From Rhodococcus sp. BP22 (lineage in GTDB: Bacteria > Actinomycetota > Actinomycetes > Mycobacteriales > Mycobacteriaceae), in contig NZ_JACFTB010000001.1 in NCBI RefSeq assembly GCF_014281965.1, positions 248,001 to 312,000 of the forward strand: a stretch of 64,000 bases of DNA. Reading direction: 5' to 3'. The stretch's first letter is position 1, and each line of letters starts with the position of its first letter. A program made the position numbers and the translations under genes. Positions 1 through 8,283 of this stretch are shown in pieces. The notes below the pieces were generated by a model, which ran no database searches, was not told the DNA's origin, and was given only the letters and a program-made list of their open reading frames with translations.

Positions 1-1
1 T

Positions 2-121
2 CAGGATCCCCACCAGGGGAACAGCATGCGCTGGTTCGACGGATCGCAGTGGACAGCAGGAACAGCTCCCGGCACTCAAAGCGAGGCGTCCCCAAGCCAA
101 ACCGAAAGAGGCACCCCATGA
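2..121 (+). CDS. DUF2510 protein, C-terminal fragment (5' end outside window)
   Basis: The frame is open from the left edge and stops with TGA at 119-121. It carries the end of a DUF2510 motif (PDP, then RWFDGSQWT), the short WDG-x-QWT module common at the start of actinobacterial membrane and secreted proteins. The same motif is present in the gene at 895. The stop overlaps the ATG of the next gene (ATGA), so the two are probably translationally coupled. The function is unknown; only about 39 residues are visible. Confidence 0.6.
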   Translation, partial: QDPHQGNSMRWFDGSQWTAGTAPGTQSEASPSQTERGTP

Positions 122-489
122 AAGCAGCTGTAGGAACGAAGCTTTTCGTTGGTGTGGTGCTCGCCGGAATCGTCGCAGGGACGGTAGCGACCGTAGATGC
201 GACGACAGTACCGACGCACAGCACTACGCCGTACGGCCTGCGTACTGCTCTCTATCCCGCCTACCACGGTGCGATGACCAAGTACCTCGGGCCCAGACTT
301 CGAGAGCAATATGACTTGACCCACTTCGACAGAGAATTTGAATTGCTCTGCGTTGAGGCGGAGCGCAACCGCCTTACAGATGAGCAAAGCAGCGAGCTTG
401 CGGCCCAAATCCCACCCGCAATCGACTACCGCAAAGCTCGCGAGCTTTGGGCAATCACTCTCGCCTACGGCATCTGTACCATCCGCTGA
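118..489 (+). CDS. Small secreted or membrane-anchored protein of unknown function
   Basis: A 123-residue protein beginning with one hydrophobic segment (KLFVGVVLAGIVAGTVATV, about residues 8-26), then a soluble tail with charged helices and two late Cys. The ATG at 118 is preferred over an in-frame upstream start at 49 because it overlaps the stop of the preceding DUF2510 gene and puts the hydrophobic segment at the N-terminus. No family was recognised. It is probably exported or anchored and acts with its upstream neighbour. Confidence 0.5.
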   Translation: MKAAVGTKLFVGVVLAGIVAGTVATVDATTVPTHSTTPYGLRTALYPAYHGAMTKYLGPRLREQYDLTHFDREFELLCVEAERNRLTDEQSSELAAQIPPAIDYRKARELWAITLAYGICTIR

Positions 490-894
490 CCACGAGATCA
501 CCTAGGTAACAGCACCACCGCAGACACAATCACCACAGACGCACGCATATCCAACGCCTCGGCTTGCTCGGGCACAGAGGTTCCCCCCTCCCAGCGGCGG
601 TCTCCTTGCGCACCGGCGGGTACGGGCGAACTGCACAAGCCGATGCGCGAGCGCGGCGAGCCCGCAGACGATCAGCATCACGATGTAGGCCCCGCGGGTT
701 TCGACGAGGAATGAGCGGTCGTCAATAAAGCCGGTGCCACGGCGGCCAGGAGACTAGCCGGTACTGCGAACAGCAGTGCTACCGACGCTTCCGGGCGTGT
801 CGGGGAGCCGCCGGCGGCTTCGCCGTACCGGCGCAGTGTCGATGTGCGGAATACTCCCGGACGACACCAGCGAGTACGAGGAACGGACACATTG
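490..894. other. Intergenic region, possible gene remnant
   Basis: No convincing complete gene. On the minus strand around 600-735 a frame reads like a membrane segment (GAYIVMLIVCGLAALAHRL) with no credible start or stop, so it may be a decayed fragment. The leader of the DUF2510 gene at 895 lies at the right end. Confidence 0.3.
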
Positions 895-1674
895 ATGACA
901 AGCCCCACACCCCCGCCCGGATGGCACCCGGACCCGAGCGAGCCTGGACTGCTCAGATATTGGGACGGAACTCAGTGGACCGAGCACACTCAGAGCGCCG
1001 CCGAGCCCACAGCAGCGGGGCCCACAGCAGCGGAAAACATACCTGCGGACCCTGCGGAGCTCGCGGCAACAGACGAGCCCGGCCGCACCGGCGTTCCCCG
1101 TGCGGTCAAGATCGTCGGGGGCATCGTCGCCGCGTTCGTTGTGCTCGGGGTGATCGGTGCCGTGTTCGGTGACGAGGAATCTTCCGATGACTCCGATGCT
1201 GCCGCCCCGCAGCCGACCTCGAGCTCGGCTGCACCGCAGGTAACGACCCTCGCACCAGTGAGGACCACGCCTGCACCGGTGACAACCACCACTGCTGTTC
1301 AGCCGACCACGACCACTCCGGCGCCGGCTGCGGGTCCTGCGACGTACACGTCCGATCCACGGTGTGCCTCGGCGAATCAGTCGCTAGTGGACCAGGTCAC
1401 GGCCGGTTTCTCCGAATCGGGTCTGACACTGACAAACGGCACGGTCATCGATGCAGGCGAGTACACCTATGTCGGCGGAACCACTGTCGACGCCGCAGGT
1501 CGTGTCGAGAACCGATCGGATGTCTGGGTGATCTCGGACGGGGCTGTGTACGCCTCTACCGGAGGAGCCAGGAACACCACGACCTGGCCGAAGGCCAGCT
1601 CGAAACTCGGTATCTCTGCCGGTGACCCTGACGTCCAAGCCGTCGACACCTGCGTCGTGGAACTCACCAAGTGA
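895..1674 (+). CDS. DUF2510 single-pass protein with Thr/Pro-rich stalk
   Basis: A 259-residue protein. Residues 1-30 are a DUF2510 module (PGWHPDPSEPGLLRYWDGTQW). An acidic Ala/Thr linker leads to one transmembrane helix (about residues 64-86, VKIVGGIVAAFVVLGVIGAV), a Thr/Pro/Ala-rich stalk (about 95-160) and a C-terminal domain of about 110 residues with two Cys (DPRC and DTC) that could form a disulfide outside the cell. ATG 895 was chosen because it directly precedes the motif; an in-frame start at 844 adds 17 unlikely residues. The family is known only as a surface-protein architecture and its function is unknown. Confidence 0.7.
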   Translation: MTSPTPPPGWHPDPSEPGLLRYWDGTQWTEHTQSAAEPTAAGPTAAENIPADPAELAATDEPGRTGVPRAVKIVGGIVAAFVVLGVIGAVFGDEESSDDSDAAAPQPTSSSAAPQVTTLAPVRTTPAPVTTTTAVQPTTTTPAPAAGPATYTSDPRCASANQSLVDQVTAGFSESGLTLTNGTVIDAGEYTYVGGTTVDAAGRVENRSDVWVISDGAVYASTGGARNTTTWPKASSKLGISAGDPDVQAVDTCVVELTK

Positions 1675-1899
1675 CACTGTCGCCGTCAGGGGACAGCAGT
1701 GCGGATCGAAGCGCAGCGTGATTCGGGCGTGAGGTCGGTGTCTACAATTCCGCTGCACCTGATGGTGGGACGCACGCCGGGGACCTCATCTGGATCGCGG
1801 TACTCAGACGGCCGAAGAATTGGACGTCCAGGTACCGTCCACTCCTTGCCAACATTTCGGCGAGCCCTCAGCTCGACCACATCAGAAAGACCACTCCCC

Positions 1900-2388
1900 A
1901 TGAGATGTATACCCACCCTCGCTGCTGCCACTGTCCTGGCGGCAGGTCTGTTCCTCGCCGCTTGTGGCAACGACGATGACGCCAAGGTCGAAACCAACAG
2001 CAATTCGTCGTCCTCCGAGGCGCGGCAGGTAGAGACCACGGCCAAGCCAGTCTCCAAGTCCGACTCTGTCGTGCAAAGGTTCACCACGGCTCTCGATGAC
2101 CTGGACATCGAGCACGCCGAACCCGTGCGTGAAGAGGTCGGACTGTCGGGGGCTTCGATGCGGTTCGATATGCCAGTGAACAGCTACGACGCCGGAATCA
2201 ATATCTTCCCGGACGAGGAGGCGCTCACGACGTGGCAGGAGGCTAGCGATTCCCTCGGCGGGATTCACGTCGCTCTGCCCGATGAGTATGCCGTGCTGAC
2301 ATTGAACAGTTCCGAAGGCATCGCTGACTCAGCGAAGATCGCTCCGATGATTGCCGAGGCCGTCGGCGGCACTGCACACGGGGCTTGA
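1900..2388 (+). CDS. Predicted lipoprotein of unknown function
   Basis: A 162-residue protein with a lipoprotein signal peptide: Met-Arg start, hydrophobic stretch, and lipobox LAAC with the acylated Cys near residue 22, then a low-complexity Asn/Ser linker. The mature part is about 110 residues and has no recognised motif. ATG 1900 places the signal peptide at the N-terminus; the longer frame from 1699 does not. It is in the same direction as the DUF2510 genes and probably belongs to a surface-protein cluster. Confidence 0.7.
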   Translation: MRCIPTLAAATVLAAGLFLAACGNDDDAKVETNSNSSSSEARQVETTAKPVSKSDSVVQRFTTALDDLDIEHAEPVREEVGLSGASMRFDMPVNSYDAGINIFPDEEALTTWQEASDSLGGIHVALPDEYAVLTLNSSEGIADSAKIAPMIAEAVGGTAHGA

Positions 2389-2395
2389 ACGCACG

Positions 2396-2433
2396 ACCGG
2401 CGACTCACCGACGCCATCCGAGGAGTCGCCGGT
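2396..2433 (+). terminator. Hairpin after the lipoprotein gene
   Basis: Perfect 11-bp arms (ACCGGCGACTC at 2396-2406, GAGTCGCCGGT at 2423-2433) start 8 bp after the lipoprotein stop. There is no T-tract. Confidence 0.55.
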
Positions 2434-2460
2434 GAGTAGAGCCAATTCTCAAAACTGACG

Positions 2461-2488
2461 GTGCATTTTGACGCTAGTCAAAATGCAC
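2461..2488. terminator. Bidirectional hairpin between convergent genes
   Basis: A perfect 12-bp inverted repeat (GTGCATTTTGAC at 2461-2472, GTCAAAATGCAC at 2477-2488) with a 4-nt loop. It sits between the ends of the lipoprotein gene (plus) and the phosphoesterase gene (minus). The A/T run inside each arm fits termination from either side. Confidence 0.6.
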
Positions 2489-2507
2489 ACCGAAGCTCAC
2501 AGATCGT

Positions 2508-3257
2508 TCAGTAGGTCGCCACGCGGCCACTGAGCAGCGCCGCTGCTATGTCTTCACGCCCGTTGACGCCGGCCTCGACAGCGGCGGTAGTGGCGTCGTA
2601 GTCGACCTTGTGAAAGGTCGTGGCCCATCGATTTTCGGCATTGTCTTCGATCACCGCGTACCGAGCGTGATGCGTCCCGGACTCCATGACATGTGGATAA
2701 GGATGATCATCGGCGTAGGCGGGCATGCCGACGCTACCCGGGTTCACCACCAGCGTTCCGCTGCTCAACCAAACCTTCCGTTGCAGATGGGTGTGCCCGC
2801 ACGCGATCACTGCCCACCCAGAGCAGCGCGATGCTCGGTGCTCCACCTCCGCTGCGGTCGCAGGGCGGCACCCGCCGGGTTCCACTGTCTCCAAGAAGTA
2901 TTCGAGATCATTCGCCGGCGTGCCGTGAATGGCGAGAACGCCGGCGCCGAGGTCGAGGGACGGTGGAAGCGAGCGCAGCCAGTCGTGGTGGGAATCGGTC
3001 AACTGGTCGAACGCATGACCGTCCGATGCGCTCATCCGGGCGCGGTCGGTGCTCAGCAGTTGTCGCTCGTGATTGCCCGCGATCGTTGGAATGGCGGCGT
3101 TCATGAGTCTGTCGGCAGTTCGGCGCGGATGAAGTCCACCGGAGACGATGTCGCCCAGGTTGGCAATCGAATCGACGTGCTGCCGCGAGATGTGGGTCAG
3201 TACTGCATCGAGCGCCGCGATGTTTCCGTGTACATCCGAAATCAGGGCAATACGCAT
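2508..3257 (-). CDS. Metallophosphoesterase (calcineurin-like, YfcE/MJ0936 type)
   Basis: A 249-residue protein with the full metallophosphoesterase motif series: DVHGN (residues 8-12), LGDIVSGG, GNHER and GHTH, which bind a two-metal centre. The family hydrolyses phosphodiesters or phosphomonoesters; the substrate cannot be read from sequence. The ATG at 3257 starts directly at the first beta strand (MRIALISD); an in-frame upstream start adds 36 Cys/Arg-rich residues unlike the family. Monocistronic on the minus strand. Confidence 0.85.
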   Translation of the reverse strand: MRIALISDVHGNIAALDAVLTHISRQHVDSIANLGDIVSGGLHPRRTADRLMNAAIPTIAGNHERQLLSTDRARMSASDGHAFDQLTDSHHDWLRSLPPSLDLGAGVLAIHGTPANDLEYFLETVEPGGCRPATAAEVEHRASRCSGWAVIACGHTHLQRKVWLSSGTLVVNPGSVGMPAYADDHPYPHVMESGTHHARYAVIEDNAENRWATTFHKVDYDATTAAVEAGVNGREDIAAALLSGRVATY

Positions 3258-3416
3258 CACTGGAGTGTCGCACTGAGGAGCTAGCCGGGCACACCTGCCG
3301 CAGCGACAACCTTCGCGAGCAGATCGACGCCGGCTAAACGAACGGCACCCCGTCCTGATGAGCACCGCACGACCCGATGTGCACTCGTCTCCTGAAACTG
3401 ACAGGTGCAGCGAAAA

Positions 3417-3457
3417 TGCAGAACCCGCACCTGCCGGGAAGGCAGAGTGCGGGGCTG
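3417..3457 (-). terminator. Terminator of the XRE/PIN operon
   Basis: Nested stem (CCCGCAC with GTGCGGG; CTGCC with GGCAG) followed on the minus strand by a short T-run. It lies 17 bp beyond the stop of the PIN-like gene. It belongs to a family of related hairpins also seen at 7.84, 8.29 and 10.03 kb. Confidence 0.65.
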
Positions 3458-3473
3458 CCCGACGAGGATCTGA

Positions 3474-4028
3474 TCAGGCAATGGGTAGCAAGCCGAACTT
3501 CTTCGCCCACTCGACGAAGCTGTTTGCCTGCGGTAGGTGCATGTCCGTGTCGAGCAGGGCCTGGTACACCTGCTCGGCGTCGATGTCGTCCAGATGCTTG
3601 TGTGCTTCGCAGATGATCCACATCGTTCCGATGGACGGGAGTTCTCGGGCGCGGGCCTGGGCGCGCGCGTCACCGTCGTCGATCACCGCGATCATCCCGC
3701 GATGCTTCGCGCACGCCAGGACCGCGCACTCGCCCAGATTCTTCTCGGGCGGATCCTTCTTACCCGAGGGCATGTCGACTTTGATGAACTGTTGGGACCG
3801 CGCCTCGTCGGCAGTGAGCACGCCGATCTCGACCCAGTCCAGTGTCGATGGGGACGTGATGTCGTAGCCGGCCTCGATACCGGCCTCGATCTCGGTGTTC
3901 ACGGTGTCTGGAATCAGTACCAACCCCTGCGGGGCCAGCCTCCGCAAAATGTCCTCGTGACCTGAGCGGCAGAAGTGGGTGAAGGTGGAGGTGTCCATGA
4001 CCCATCGCCGGTCGTCGGGCGCGGTCAC
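3474..4028 (-). CDS. PIN-like domain protein, candidate toxin
   Basis: A 184-residue protein with a PIN-type layout: an early Asp in a hydrophobic strand (VMDTSTF, Asp12), an acidic helix (NTEIEAG), GECAVLACA in the middle and VIDDGDARAQA later, matching the spaced acidic residues that bind Mg/Mn in PIN RNases. The GTG start at 4028 overlaps the stop of the upstream XRE-peptidase gene (GTGA), so both come from one mRNA. PIN proteins are commonly ribonuclease toxins; assignment here rests on motif spacing and context. It may be the effector controlled by the upstream gene. Confidence 0.65.
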   Translation of the reverse strand: MTAPDDRRWVMDTSTFTHFCRSGHEDILRRLAPQGLVLIPDTVNTEIEAGIEAGYDITSPSTLDWVEIGVLTADEARSQQFIKVDMPSGKKDPPEKNLGECAVLACAKHRGMIAVIDDGDARAQARARELPSIGTMWIICEAHKHLDDIDAEQVYQALLDTDMHLPQANSFVEWAKKFGLLPIA

Positions 4029-5107
4029 AGGCTTGCGAAGTCTTCGGCCGTTTCCTCACGCCGTTCGGGGAGGTCCTCTTCGGTGAGCGCATCGCGAAGC
4101 AGTTCCACCGCGCGGGGTCCTGTCATTCGGCGGTCGATGTAGGCAGCCATGATCGCGGCGGTCAGCGCTGGTGACAGCGACGGAGGTCGCAACTCGTCGG
4201 TGGAGAGCGTCAGGCCCAGCTTTGCGAACTCACCGTTCACCGGATTTCGTCCTTCGAGGGTTCGGTATTCGTCCTGGTCGATGAAGTTCAGGTTTCGGAG
4301 ATGGAAGATGACCGCCGACCACGACATGCCGAACGTCGACGCCACACGTACGGCCTTGTCCCGGACGGTGTCGCCGGGATGCTCGCGCCATATCCGGTTG
4401 ATACCCGCTCGGGGTGCCAGGAGGTGCGCCGCGAACGAATTGATCATGCGCTCGGCGTCGCCCACGCCCGAGTCGAAGGCGTCGCCGAAAAGCCAGTGTC
4501 CGAGTTCGTGCGCGAGGGACATGCGTCTACGACCGATCTTGGTGTCGCCGTCGACCACGGCTACAGCTACGTGGTCGGCCACCTCCACCATCGCGCCGTC
4601 TGCGCCACCTTCACCGAGCCCCAACGAGCATGAGAACAAGCCGAGCCGCTCGGCGATCCCGGGGAGCCCCAGCAGCGGGTCGGTTCCGACACCGAGGTGG
4701 GCTCGAACCTGTCTAGCTATGTTCTCTGCTTCTGGATGCGTCTTCGGCGTGCGCCATTGGGGTCGGTCCGCAGCAGCCGTGATCACCCCGGAGTCGAGCA
4801 GGCTCGCGACGTCACCGGCGAACAGTTCGAGCTGCCGGTCCATCAAAGCGGTCACCTCATGTGCAGGACCGGCATCCGAGCGGCGACTGACAACCATGGG
4901 CAATGGGTCGCGCACGAACCATGCGAGCGGGGTGGCGAGTACGTCGGCGAGTTTGACGAGTTCGACAGCGGAGACCTTCCGATCGCCCTTCTCGATACGA
5001 GTGAGGGCGGTGCGATCGATTCCGGCACGGTTGGCCAGGTGGTCTTGAGTGAAGTTGAGGTCCTCTCGGGCCTGTTTGATGCGCCCGCCGAGCGTCTTCG
5101 TATCCAT
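4025..5107 (-). CDS. XRE helix-turn-helix / ImmA-IrrE metallopeptidase fusion
   Basis: A 360-residue protein. The N-terminal 70 residues form a Cro/C1-type helix-turn-helix (FTQDHLANRAGIDRTALTRIE). The C-terminal half carries the zinc-protease signature HELGH (about residues 200-204) followed by an ERMINSFAAHLL helix that supplies the third ligand, as in the ImmA/IrrE (M78, COG2856) family. Such fusions act as repressors or antitoxins that can cleave a regulator. ATG 5107 is taken as the start; GTG 5122 is possible. It is first in a two-gene operon with the PIN-like gene. A palindrome overlaps the start codon. Confidence 0.85.
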   Translation of the reverse strand: MDTKTLGGRIKQAREDLNFTQDHLANRAGIDRTALTRIEKGDRKVSAVELVKLADVLATPLAWFVRDPLPMVVSRRSDAGPAHEVTALMDRQLELFAGDVASLLDSGVITAAADRPQWRTPKTHPEAENIARQVRAHLGVGTDPLLGLPGIAERLGLFSCSLGLGEGGADGAMVEVADHVAVAVVDGDTKIGRRRMSLAHELGHWLFGDAFDSGVGDAERMINSFAAHLLAPRAGINRIWREHPGDTVRDKAVRVASTFGMSWSAVIFHLRNLNFIDQDEYRTLEGRNPVNGEFAKLGLTLSTDELRPPSLSPALTAAIMAAYIDRRMTGPRAVELLRDALTEEDLPERREETAEDFASL

Positions 5108-5126
5108 GTGTGCGATTTTCACACAT
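5106..5126. promoter_or_regulatory. Candidate operator for the XRE regulator
   Basis: Perfect inverted repeat ATGTGTG-N7-CACACAT with 7-bp arms and an A/T-rich spacer. It overlaps the start codon at 5107, which suits autorepression by the dimeric XRE domain. Confidence 0.5.
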
Positions 5127-5268
5127 TGCGAGTTCGAGCGCCAGTAAGACCAACCGATACCTGTCGAGGCAGTGCTGTGCGTCGGCGGGATCTCAATGCG
5201 GGAAGCAAGAACGATCAGCTTTTACGGGCCTGTCAATCGCACTGGAGCCCACGTCTCAGGTCCCGCAA

Positions 5269-6009
5269 CTATCGCAGATGTTCATCCGTGAACTGGTTGA
5301 CAATTCCGCTTAGTACAGCCGAGAGTCCTGCATCAAACTGTGCACCGGGGTCTGTATTTTCACCGTGCAGATATGCCTGCACGTGCGGAAAGTTTCCAGA
5401 GTCAAGGATTTTGGACATGTACGGTGCGACTACCTGCTGCCACTCGGCTTTATCCAGACCCGTTCTCTCGATCTCGAAACGCTCAGCCAGATCGGCACCG
5501 ACACTGCCACGCACGAATGCATCGACCGTGTTCACCGCCCATGCCCTGGCGGTTACCGGCACCGACCGAGGGAAAATAGCCAGGGCAGTCTCGAGACGGC
5601 GCAGCGCTTCCGGTCCCAGTAGCGGTCGAACCGGAGGACGCGACGCCCACGGATGGGCGAGCAACATCTCTCTGTTGGTCCTTGCCAACCGCTCCAGATC
5701 ATTTCGCCAATCGCCACTCGGGATTCCGTCGAGGTCCTGCTCTGCCACGATTGCGTCAACCATGAGGTCGATCAGGTCCTCTTTGCTGGGCACATGCCGA
5801 TACAGCGACATCGGGCTCGACCCGAGAACTCCAGCAATATCCCGCATGGCCATGTTGTCGAGACCCTCACGGTCAACCAACACAATCGCTGCTCGAACGA
5901 TCCGATCGCGACTCAAACCCGGCGACCGCCGTAGACGCGGTGGGACACGGTCCCAAATGGGAGTCGACCGCTTTGTCGACTCAGGTGTCAAATCTCCACC
6001 CGCATCCAC
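5269..6009 (-). CDS. TetR/AcrR family transcriptional regulator
   Basis: A 246-residue regulator. The helix-turn-helix lies at about residues 35-80 (RIVRAAIVLVDREGL, then MSLYRHVPSKEDL, the classic TetR recognition helix). The rest resembles the TetR_C ligand domain. The GTG start at 6009 is supported by GAGGTG 5 nt upstream. It is divergent from an MFS efflux pump, the usual arrangement for a local drug-responsive repressor of that pump. Confidence 0.85.
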   Translation of the reverse strand: MDAGGDLTPESTKRSTPIWDRVPPRLRRSPGLSRDRIVRAAIVLVDREGLDNMAMRDIAGVLGSSPMSLYRHVPSKEDLIDLMVDAIVAEQDLDGIPSGDWRNDLERLARTNREMLLAHPWASRPPVRPLLGPEALRRLETALAIFPRSVPVTARAWAVNTVDAFVRGSVGADLAERFEIERTGLDKAEWQQVVAPYMSKILDSGNFPHVQAYLHGENTDPGAQFDAGLSAVLSGIVNQFTDEHLR

Positions 6010-6024
6010 GCTCGCACCTCATCT

Positions 6025-6072
6025 CAGTTGCAGTTGCAGTTGCAGTTGCAGTTGCAGTTGCAGTTGCAGTTG
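6025..6072. repeat. Hexanucleotide tandem repeat, 8 copies of CAGTTG
   Basis: Eight perfect head-to-tail copies of CAGTTG lie between the divergent TetR and MFS genes, about 15 bp upstream of the TetR start. It is a simple-sequence repeat in a promoter region, so copy-number change could alter promoter geometry. Confidence 0.9.
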
Positions 6073-6081
6073 CAACCACAA

Positions 6082-6129
6082 GCGTACAGCGTTATCGTTT
6101 CCTGGCCTTTGCGTACGGCGTTATCGTTT
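6082..6129. promoter_or_regulatory. Two direct 19-nt repeats upstream of the MFS pump
   Basis: GCGTACAGCGTTATCGTTT (6082-6100) and GCGTACGGCGTTATCGTTT (6111-6129) differ at one base and start 29 bp apart. The second ends 11 bp before the MFS start codon. The likely role is TetR operator sites or a duplicated promoter element. Confidence 0.55.
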
Positions 6130-6140
6130 GGGAGGAATCG

Positions 6141-7637
6141 ATGTCCACTTCACTACAGCCGCCAACATTTGTCCGGCCACTCCTGGGATGGTCGGTCGTA
6201 TGCGTCGTACTACTCGGCGATCTGCTCGACCTGCTCGACTCCGTGGTCACCACCATCGCGGGCCCCTCGATAGTCGAGGACCTGGGCGGCGGATCAGAAT
6301 TCCTCCAGTGGCTGGCGGCCGGGTACACCGTTGCCATGGCAGCCGGACTGCTCATCGGCGCCCGCCTCGGAGACATGTACGGCCGCAAAACTCTCTTCCT
6401 CATCGGCATCACCGGATTCACGCTCGCCTCGCTCCTGGCAGCGGTCTCGGTGTCTCCGGGCATGCTCGTTGCCGTTCGCATCGCACAGGGGCTCCTGGGG
6501 GCGTTGATGGTTCCGCAGGCCCTAGGTTTGATCAAGGAAAGCTTCCCCCCAGAAAAGGTCGGCACCGCCTTCGGCTTGACCGGTCCGGTACTGGCCCTCG
6601 GCGGGGTCGGAGGGCCGATTCTCGCCGGATGGTTGGTCGACGCGGACTACTTCGGGTGGGGTTGGCGATCGATATTTGCGATCAACGTTCCGATCGGCAT
6701 CGCGCTGATCATCGCCGCAAGCGTAATCCTGCCTCCCTCACGCCGGGATCGAAATGTCCGACTCGATACTGTTGGCGCTGGATTGGCAGGCTCGGGTATG
6801 GCGGCGATCGTCTTCGGTTTAGTCCACGGACGTGAATTCTCCTGGCCGTGGTGGGTCTTTTCAATCATCTTCGTAGGGATCGGCGCACTGGTCGCATTCG
6901 TGATTCGCCAGCGGACGCGCGGCGCACTAGGGCAATCAACCCTCGTCACCCCTTCCCTGTTCCAAAAGAAGTCATTTCTGGCCGGCCTGGCAATCGGCGC
7001 TTTGTTCTTCGGATCGCTCATCGGTTCATCGCTTCTCTTTGCGCTGTACTTTCAACTTGGCCTGGGTCTTTCACCACTTCAAGCGGGCCTGGCTGCCGCT
7101 CCACAGGCAGTGGGAATGATCCTGGGCTTCATTGCCTCCCAGGTCCTTGGCCTGACTCGGCGCACCATGCTGATCGGACTCACCATCGTGGCGATCGGCT
7201 TTACTGGACTCTCGATCGCAATATCGATCCGCACACCGCACGTCACCGCTCCAGCACTGCTTCCTTTTCTTGCGCTGATAGGCGTGGGCATGGGTCTCAC
7301 AATTGCGCCATTCTTCGACATTGTCCTCGCCGGTGTCAGCGACAGCGAAACTGGCTCTGCGTCTGGAAGTTTGACCGCCGTGCAGCAGTTGGGCAATGCG
7401 CTCGGTGTCGCCGCACTGGGTACAGTGTTTTTCACGACCCTGGGCAACCCGAACGACGCGACTCTAGATACCTACACGAAGGCCTTGAACTACTCCATGT
7501 TCGTGGCTATCGCTCTGATCGTTGCCGCGGCCGCGGCAACGATCGCTCTACCTCAACGTGCCCGACACACTTCGCACTCAGGTATTGGCACCGACGAAGC
7601 CGGACCAAGCAGCGGAACCCTCCAAGAATCAGCGTAG
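6141..7637 (+). CDS. MFS drug efflux transporter, DHA2 family
   Basis: A 498-residue integral membrane protein with about 14 predicted helices. It has the MFS motif A after the second helix (IGARLGDMYGRKTLFLIG) and motif C-like glycines (LALGGVGGPILAGWLVD), typical of the 14-helix drug:H+ antiporter 2 family. ATG 6141 is preceded by GGAGG; the in-frame upstream extension reads through the tandem repeat and is not coding. It is probably repressed by the divergent TetR protein. The substrate is unknown. Confidence 0.88.
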   Translation: MSTSLQPPTFVRPLLGWSVVCVVLLGDLLDLLDSVVTTIAGPSIVEDLGGGSEFLQWLAAGYTVAMAAGLLIGARLGDMYGRKTLFLIGITGFTLASLLAAVSVSPGMLVAVRIAQGLLGALMVPQALGLIKESFPPEKVGTAFGLTGPVLALGGVGGPILAGWLVDADYFGWGWRSIFAINVPIGIALIIAASVILPPSRRDRNVRLDTVGAGLAGSGMAAIVFGLVHGREFSWPWWVFSIIFVGIGALVAFVIRQRTRGALGQSTLVTPSLFQKKSFLAGLAIGALFFGSLIGSSLLFALYFQLGLGLSPLQAGLAAAPQAVGMILGFIASQVLGLTRRTMLIGLTIVAIGFTGLSIAISIRTPHVTAPALLPFLALIGVGMGLTIAPFFDIVLAGVSDSETGSASGSLTAVQQLGNALGVAALGTVFFTTLGNPNDATLDTYTKALNYSMFVAIALIVAAAAATIALPQRARHTSHSGIGTDEAGPSSGTLQESA

Positions 7638-7647
7638 ATATCGACAT

Positions 7648-7834
7648 CTACGCCGCCACCGGCTCTACGGTGGTCGGGCTGATCGGCTCCCATTCACGGT
7701 AGTAGCGGAGTAGCGCCCACAGAACGTCTACAAGTCTGCGTGCGAGCGCGATGGCCGTCTGGATGTGGCGTTGATCTTCCTTGCGTTTACGCTGGTAGAA
7801 CTCTCGGGAAGGCCCCATCACGCAGGTCCAAGGA
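7648..7834 (-). pseudogene. IS110-family transposase, C-terminal fragment
   Basis: A minus-strand frame ending at the TAG at 7648-7650 reads SREFYQRKRKEDQRHIQTA followed by IALARRLVDVLWALLRYYRE, the characteristic C-terminus of IS110-type transposases. No upstream part of the gene and no start are present, so this is a remnant of an insertion that has otherwise been lost. Confidence 0.6.
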
Positions 7835-7842
7835 CCACGAAA

Positions 7843-7884
7843 ACAGAACCCGCACCGGCCGGGGAGGGCGGATGCGGGTTCTGT
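7843..7884 (-). terminator. Hairpin after the 55-aa gene
   Basis: Perfect 12-bp arms ACAGAACCCGCA (7843-7854) and TGCGGGTTCTGT (7873-7884). It lies downstream of the small gene at 7938-8105 on the minus strand and belongs to the shared terminator family. Confidence 0.65.
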
Positions 7885-7937
7885 GACGGGGTTCGCTGCG
7901 TCGAGTGTGACACTCAGCGGGGGATCCCGATGCTGTG

Positions 7938-8105
7938 TCAGGGCTGTTCAGGCGGCGGTGTGGTCGGTCGTCCTGCCGCGGCGTCGCGAATCCACTGAGG
8001 TGCCTCACGTCCGCTACGTTCGCGGATGGCGATGGACGCGCGAGCTGCGGCCTGGGCGACTTCGGGTCGTCCGGCTGTGCTCTTTCGTGATTCGGTGGTG
8101 GTCAT
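7938..8105 (-). CDS. 55-aa protein with PQWIRD/GRPTTPP tail, copy 2
   Basis: The ATG at 8105 opens MTTTESRKSTAGRPEVAQAA, a short Ala-rich helix follows, and the end is PQWIRDAAAGRPTTPPPEQP. It is clearly paralogous to the gene at 8394-8576 and shares its upstream context (an EDPR-type peptide stop overlapping the ATG), so the module was duplicated. No known family was recognised. The partner gene upstream (about 8120-8250) is decayed or too short to delimit. Confidence 0.5.
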   Translation of the reverse strand: MTTTESRKSTAGRPEVAQAAARASIAIRERSGREAPQWIRDAAAGRPTTPPPEQP

Positions 8106-8283
8106 CGCGGGTCCTCCTGATGGTCGTTCTGGTTGTCAGTGTCCTCTGGTGCGGCGTCTGCGCGCTAGTTCTTGTTCGGCTGCGAACTCTGCGGAGCGCA
8201 GCGGGTGATGGCGGCGTCTACTGGCCCTCAGATATACAACTGGAAACTTTCGCAGCCGAGGGCCGCCTGCTGAGGCAGCCGGC

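Noticed and set aside
4697-6835. Long plus-strand open frame of 712 codons
   Set aside because: It runs antisense through the XRE-peptidase and TetR genes and across the CAGTTG repeat into the MFS gene; no domain, and real genes in the other frames have clear motifs.
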